A DNA stretch of 18,902 bases from CAZSLZ01 sp964607865 (GTDB lineage Bacteria > Vulcanimicrobiota > JAJTBE01 > CAZSLZ01), in contig CAZSLZ010000058.1 of NCBI GenBank assembly GCA_964607865.1, positions 1-18,902 on the forward strand, given 5' to 3'. This document shows, in pieces, positions 15,462 to 18,902 of the stretch (position 1 is its first letter; every line of letters starts with the position of its first letter). The notes beneath the pieces are model-generated. The model did not search any database and was not told the DNA's origin. It was given only the letters and a program-made list of their open reading frames with translations. Position numbers and translations under genes: made by a program.

Positions 15462-15677
15462 CTAAGCTGGAAATTCCTGGCCAAAACCTTTTGCTTTTTC
15501 GAAGTTTTCCTTCTTTACCCAGGTGGTAGTCCCGCAACGGCAGCTCAATCTAACCATTTTTGTTTCCTGCTGTTCCTTTTCTCCACTCATATCCACCTGA
15601 AAATTAGAAACATCTTCCTGTACAGCAATGAATAAATGAGGCATTTTACAGCCACGGCATAAAACTTTTGGCGCCAT
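15462..15677 (-). CDS. Small zinc-ribbon-like protein
   Basis: This 71-residue protein carries C7-x2-C10 (CRGC) and C46-x-C48 (CRCGTTTWV), a likely split zinc ribbon. I know no family for it. ATG 15677 begins 2 bp after the stop of the kinase gene, and AGGAG lies inside the kinase's last codons, 8 nt upstream; an in-frame TTG at 15683 is too close to that site. The two genes are thus coupled. A regulatory or partner role with the kinase is inferred from position only. Confidence 0.75.
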   Translation of the reverse strand: MAPKVLCRGCKMPHLFIAVQEDVSNFQVDMSGEKEQQETKMVRLSCRCGTTTWVKKENFEKAKGFGQEFPA

Positions 15678-15679
15678 GA

Positions 15680-18600
15680 TCAACTCTCCTGACTATCAAT
15701 TTCGTTCAGATATTTTTTTAATTCATTCAACTTCAGTTCAATCCCTTTTTCATCTTTCTTATTCAGCAGTTCTTCAACCTCTTCTGCCAGTATGCTTAAT
15801 TTTTTCAGGTTGTAACTGTCCCCTCCGCTTTTCAGCTGGCGAACCTTTCTTTCTATAGATTTATAATTCTTTTGTTTCAACGATAGTTCCATCTTTTCCA
15901 GATCCTTCTTTACCAAGGTTACAAACCACGGTATAAGTTCGCTGGAATCGGTATTGGTTGCCATGATTCTTAATAAGGTTGATTCTTTTCTGCCGGTTTT
16001 ATCATCAAGCCCGGGCTTTTGCCTTGAGGAAGTGTTTTCAGCCGACAGGAACCTGTCTATGGTTGCCAGCAATTGTTTTTTTACTACCGGCTTGGTCAGG
16101 TATTCATCACAACCAGCATCCAGGGCTTTTATGTCATCGCCCTTCATTGCATAAGCTGAAATACCCGCAATAGGAATATCCCTGTACCTATTCATTCCCC
16201 TGATTTTCCGGGCAACTTCATAACCGTCCATATCTGGCAGCTGAATATCCATTAATATCATATCATATTCATTTTCTTCAACCTTTTCAAGGGCTTCCAG
16301 GCCGTCACTGGCAATATCAAGGCTATAGGTGGAATTTCTCAAATACGATTCAATAAGTTTCTGGTTCAAAGGTGTATCTTCAACCAAAAGAATCTTATAT
16401 TGACTGGCTCCCTCTTTTTTATTGCTGGAAAAAACTTCTTCTTCATATTTTCCATTTTCTGAAATTTGGGCTTCGTTTTCCTCAAAGATTTTCTGGCCCA
16501 GAGCTTTGTCCATCTCCCGTTTTAAGACTGACAGGTTTGCAGTTTTATTCATGATATCGGTACCAGTATTCTCCATCAGGAAGGAATAATCGCCCCCCAG
16601 TTTATCACCGCTGCCATAATAAATGAAAGGAATATCTGTAAAATGGTTGGTTCTGAACTCTTTTATGAAATCGAAACCCCGGCCTTCTTTCATATTGACC
16701 TTCAGTAACACCAGGTCAGCTCTGCTGCCTCTTCTGAAATAATTCAGCCCATCCTCACTGCTGACAAACGCCCGGACCGAGTATTTGGCTTTTATAAGAT
16801 AGGTCTGCAACTGCTTAAGAACTGCAATATCATCTTCAATTAAAATCACCCTTTTTTCCCGGTAAGGATCCCGAAGAGTACGGTTGATTTTATTTATCAT
16901 CTTTCTTATATCGGCGGGTTCTTTAATATATTCCACTAACCCGATAATAAAAAACTGCTTCTCACCGGTTATAAAAGAATAAAGAATTACAGGTAATTGC
17001 GAAGTTTTTTCAGTGGTTTTTAACTTACGGAATATTTTCCAACCCGCTGTTTCATCCTGTATGGTATTAATCAACAGCAAATCCGGAGATTCCCCGGTGG
17101 TTTCACTTAATAATTTTTCCGGGTTTTGAAAATACTGTAAACTAATCCTGCTGGAAACAATTTCTTTTTCAAGGCCATCAAAGAATTGCTTATGCTCATC
17201 TGCAAGGGCAACGGAATAAAATGGTTTTACTGAGATTTCATCAGCATCCGAAAGAGAAGCTTCCATTTTCGCTTCCGATTCAATATGTTTTTTAAGGGGC
17301 AATAGGATGGTGAAAACTGAACCCTTGCCAGGCTCGCTTTTAAGGTTGATTTCTCCACCCATCATTTCTATCAGCTTTTTTGTGATGGTTAACCCCAGGC
17401 CTGTCCCTTTATAGTTTCTTGCCGTGGTTTTGCTTCCCCTGTCGAAGGGTTCAAAGATGCTCCCCAGCCTGTCAGGCTCAATCCCTATTCCCGTGTCCTC
17501 GACTTCCAGTTGAAGCATGAAGATATTCCCAACTCTGGTATCTTCCAGAGATTCTACTGCTGAAACGGTAATACTTCCCCTATCGGTAAACTTTATCGCA
17601 TTGGACAGAAGATTAATAAATACCTGGCGGAAATGTTTAAAGTCACAATATAAGCCATCAGGTATGTTCTCATCTACCAATAACCGGGATTGAAGATTCT
17701 TATCTTCAATCTGAGGCTGCATTAATAAGAAAGTATCTGAAATTATTTTCTTAACATCAACCAGGCTTTCTTCTATTATCAGCCTGCCTGCCTCAATTCT
17801 GGAAATATCCAGAATTTCGTTTATTAACAATAATAGATGTTCGCCGGCATTTTTGATATACCCGATAAACTTTCTCTCTTCTTCGCTCAATTTACTTTCC
17901 ATCAGCAAATCGGAAAAACCTATTATAGCATTCATTGGAGTCCTGATTTCATGACTCATATTTGCAAGAAATCTGCTTTTCGATTTATTGGCATGCTCAG
18001 CTTCAGATTTTGCAATTTTCAAATCCAGGGCGGCAGTTTCTGCTTTTTCTCTGGCGTATTCGGCATCCCGCTTAGCCTTCACAGCTTCTCTCAGAGCAAG
18101 TTCCGCCTGCCGTTTCGCTTTGACCAACTCGGTCACATTTATGACATTAAGAATGGTACCTTCATACTTCTCATCCTTATAAATGGGTTTAAACCTCATA
18201 ATTACTTCAGCATCGCCTATTTTTCGCTGCATTTCAATGGGTTCAGATTTGGGTTTGAGTTTGAATTTCCTTACAAAATCAGTCGCGAAATCTATAAGGG
18301 TTTCTCTCTGCATTCCTTTGGTTATGAAATCCCTGGGAATCAAAGTTGTTTCAAAATCCTTCTGTTTCCGGCCCAAGTAAAAATCTTTTTCTTTTCCTGT
18401 AAATCTGCAGAAGTATTCATTAACCTCCTGAAAGGTTTCATCAGAATCGATAAATACAACACCTTCTTCCATATTGGAAAGTATGGCAGAAAGCTTGCGG
18501 TTCTCTTTCTTTATTTTTTCCTCAATCCGGTTTCTCTTGACAATTTCTCCCAATTGCATTGCCACGGAATTTATCAAGTTCTTTTCATAATCTACAAAAT

Positions 18601-18902
18601 TGATTTCCCTGCCGTTTACAACCGCTTCACAATAAGCCCGAATAACCCCTGCATTTTTACCGTCAATTTTAATTTCCTCAGAAGGGTTTTCATTTATTAC
18701 TGAAAACAATTCATCCAGAAATTGTGGACTTACCTGAACCGGCAGCACACCATTATTAAGGGCATTTCCTTTAAAAATATCGGCAAAATAACTTGAGACT
18801 ACTACTTTAAACCCGTATGCTTTTAGTGCCCAGGCAGCGTGTTCGCGACTGGAGCCACATCCAAAATTATCTCCTGCCACCAAAATTGAACCTCGATACT
18901 CC
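15680..18902 (-). CDS. Hybrid sensor histidine kinase (GAF end-PAS-HisKA-HATPase-3 REC-HPt-like) joined to LeuD start; 5' end cut
   Basis: The frame is open to the window edge. Numbering counts from an internal TTG at 18883. Residues 1-74 are LeuD-like (next entry). From G75 comes the end of a GAF domain (GVIRAY, LINSVAMQLGEIVKR), then a PAS domain (about 125-255), a coiled coil, and HisKA with H311 in MSHEIRTP. The ATPase domain shows NLLSNAIKF, DTGIGI and GTGLGL. REC1 has N606 at the phospho-acceptor (LLLIN), REC2 has K728 (LVLLK), and REC3 is intact with D879 (MILMDIQLPDMDG). The C-terminal 100 residues look like an HPt helix bundle, but R1015 stands where the phospho-His is expected (VRQLKSGGDSYNL). 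No transmembrane segment is seen, so it is a cytoplasmic sensor. The signal and output partner are unknown. Confidence 0.9.
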   Translation of the reverse strand, partial: EYRGSILVAGDNFGCGSSREHAAWALKAYGFKVVVSSYFADIFKGNALNNGVLPVQVSPQFLDELFSVINENPSEEIKIDGKNAGVIRAYCEAVVNGREINFVDYEKNLINSVAMQLGEIVKRNRIEEKIKKENRKLSAILSNMEEGVVFIDSDETFQEVNEYFCRFTGKEKDFYLGRKQKDFETTLIPRDFITKGMQRETLIDFATDFVRKFKLKPKSEPIEMQRKIGDAEVIMRFKPIYKDEKYEGTILNVINVTELVKAKRQAELALREAVKAKRDAEYAREKAETAALDLKIAKSEAEHANKSKSRFLANMSHEIRTPMNAIIGFSDLLMESKLSEEERKFIGYIKNAGEHLLLLINEILDISRIEAGRLIIEESLVDVKKIISDTFLLMQPQIEDKNLQSRLLVDENIPDGLYCDFKHFRQVFINLLSNAIKFTDRGSITVSAVESLEDTRVGNIFMLQLEVEDTGIGIEPDRLGSIFEPFDRGSKTTARNYKGTGLGLTITKKLIEMMGGEINLKSEPGKGSVFTILLPLKKHIESEAKMEASLSDADEISVKPFYSVALADEHKQFFDGLEKEIVSSRISLQYFQNPEKLLSETTGESPDLLLINTIQDETAGWKIFRKLKTTEKTSQLPVILYSFITGEKQFFIIGLVEYIKEPADIRKMINKINRTLRDPYREKRVILIEDDIAVLKQLQTYLIKAKYSVRAFVSSEDGLNYFRRGSRADLVLLKVNMKEGRGFDFIKEFRTNHFTDIPFIYYGSGDKLGGDYSFLMENTGTDIMNKTANLSVLKREMDKALGQKIFEENEAQISENGKYEEEVFSSNKKEGASQYKILLVEDTPLNQKLIESYLRNSTYSLDIASDGLEALEKVEENEYDMILMDIQLPDMDGYEVARKIRGMNRYRDIPIAGISAYAMKGDDIKALDAGCDEYLTKPVVKKQLLATIDRFLSAENTSSRQKPGLDDKTGRKESTLLRIMATNTDSSELIPWFVTLVKKDLEKMELSLKQKNYKSIERKVRQLKSGGDSYNLKKLSILAEEVEELLNKKDEKGIELKLNELKKYLNEIDSQES
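18660..18902 (-). other. LeuD-like fragment (3-isopropylmalate dehydratase small subunit), truncated at both ends
   Basis: The segment before the kinase reads YRGSILVAGDNFGCGSSREHA, then WALKAYGFKVVVSSYFADIF, GNALNNGVLPVQVS and LDELFSVINENPSEEIKID. This is the hallmark swivelling domain of LeuD, the small subunit that isomerises 2-isopropylmalate in leucine synthesis together with LeuC. It is cut at the window edge and stops at about D74, where intact short LeuD proteins continue with a further strand and a C-terminal helix (tens of residues more). Base composition matches the kinase side, so both parts may come from the same genome. Confidence 0.8.

Noticed and set aside
17837..18703. Long plus-strand open frame of 288 residues
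   Set aside because: It lies antisense to the kinase gene, whose domains are unmistakable; its protein is Phe/Ile-rich and has no domain, as expected for a shadow frame.

Overview
The window looks like a piece of an anaerobic, Gram-negative-type bacterial genome of roughly 40% GC. Supporting signs are a lipoprotein, a pilin-like protein, a hydrogenase maturation protease, a PduS/RnfC-like Fe-S flavoprotein and a B12-binding radical SAM enzyme. TTG and GTG starts are frequent. The phylum cannot be fixed from sequence alone. No rRNA, tRNA, CRISPR array or insertion sequence was found. Both ends are open inside genes, as in a metagenomic contig.

Layout. Bases 1-~917 hold the end of glmU and the start of a CNNM/DUF21 membrane protein, in GC-rich DNA that resembles a different organism. 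At about 918 composition drops and the reading frame runs in-frame into a pilin-like protein with a Gly-rich tail. A terminator follows, then a plus-strand group (hydrogenase maturation protease, PduS-like protein, HAD phosphatase; 1553-4035). Next come a minus-strand DUF72 gene, two adjacent TrkA/RCK genes (5044-6411), a Cys-rich orphan on the minus strand, and an AT-rich 321-bp gap. A cytoplasmic GH13 glycosidase follows, then an AlbA_2 gene with a small helical protein. A minus-strand YqeG-type HAD phosphatase and a plus-strand SRPBCC protein come next. From 11575 to the right end everything is on the minus strand: a B12-radical SAM protein overlapping a methyltransferase, a lipoprotein, a GH130 phosphorylase, a small zinc-ribbon protein, and a very large hybrid histidine kinase.

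How they work together. GH13 and GH130 both act on oligosaccharides without export signals, which suggests intracellular processing of imported glucans and mannosides. The YihX-like HAD enzyme could release glucose from glucose-1-phosphate. The two RCK proteins probably gate a potassium channel encoded elsewhere. The kinase and the zinc-ribbon protein form one transcription unit that ends at a clear hairpin terminator.

The most striking points are the two end regions. At the left a foreign-looking glmU-CNNM segment is joined in-frame to a pilin-like gene. At the right the first part of a LeuD-type isopropylmalate dehydratase small subunit is joined in-frame to the last part of a GAF domain of the kinase. 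Both are more likely assembly or amplification chimeras, or DNA rearrangements, than functional fusions, but only read-level evidence can decide. I see no convincing new multi-gene system in the centre of the window. The best candidates for unknown biology are the AlbA_2 pair, the radical SAM/methyltransferase pair, the Cys-rich orphan and the phosphorelay-degenerate kinase.
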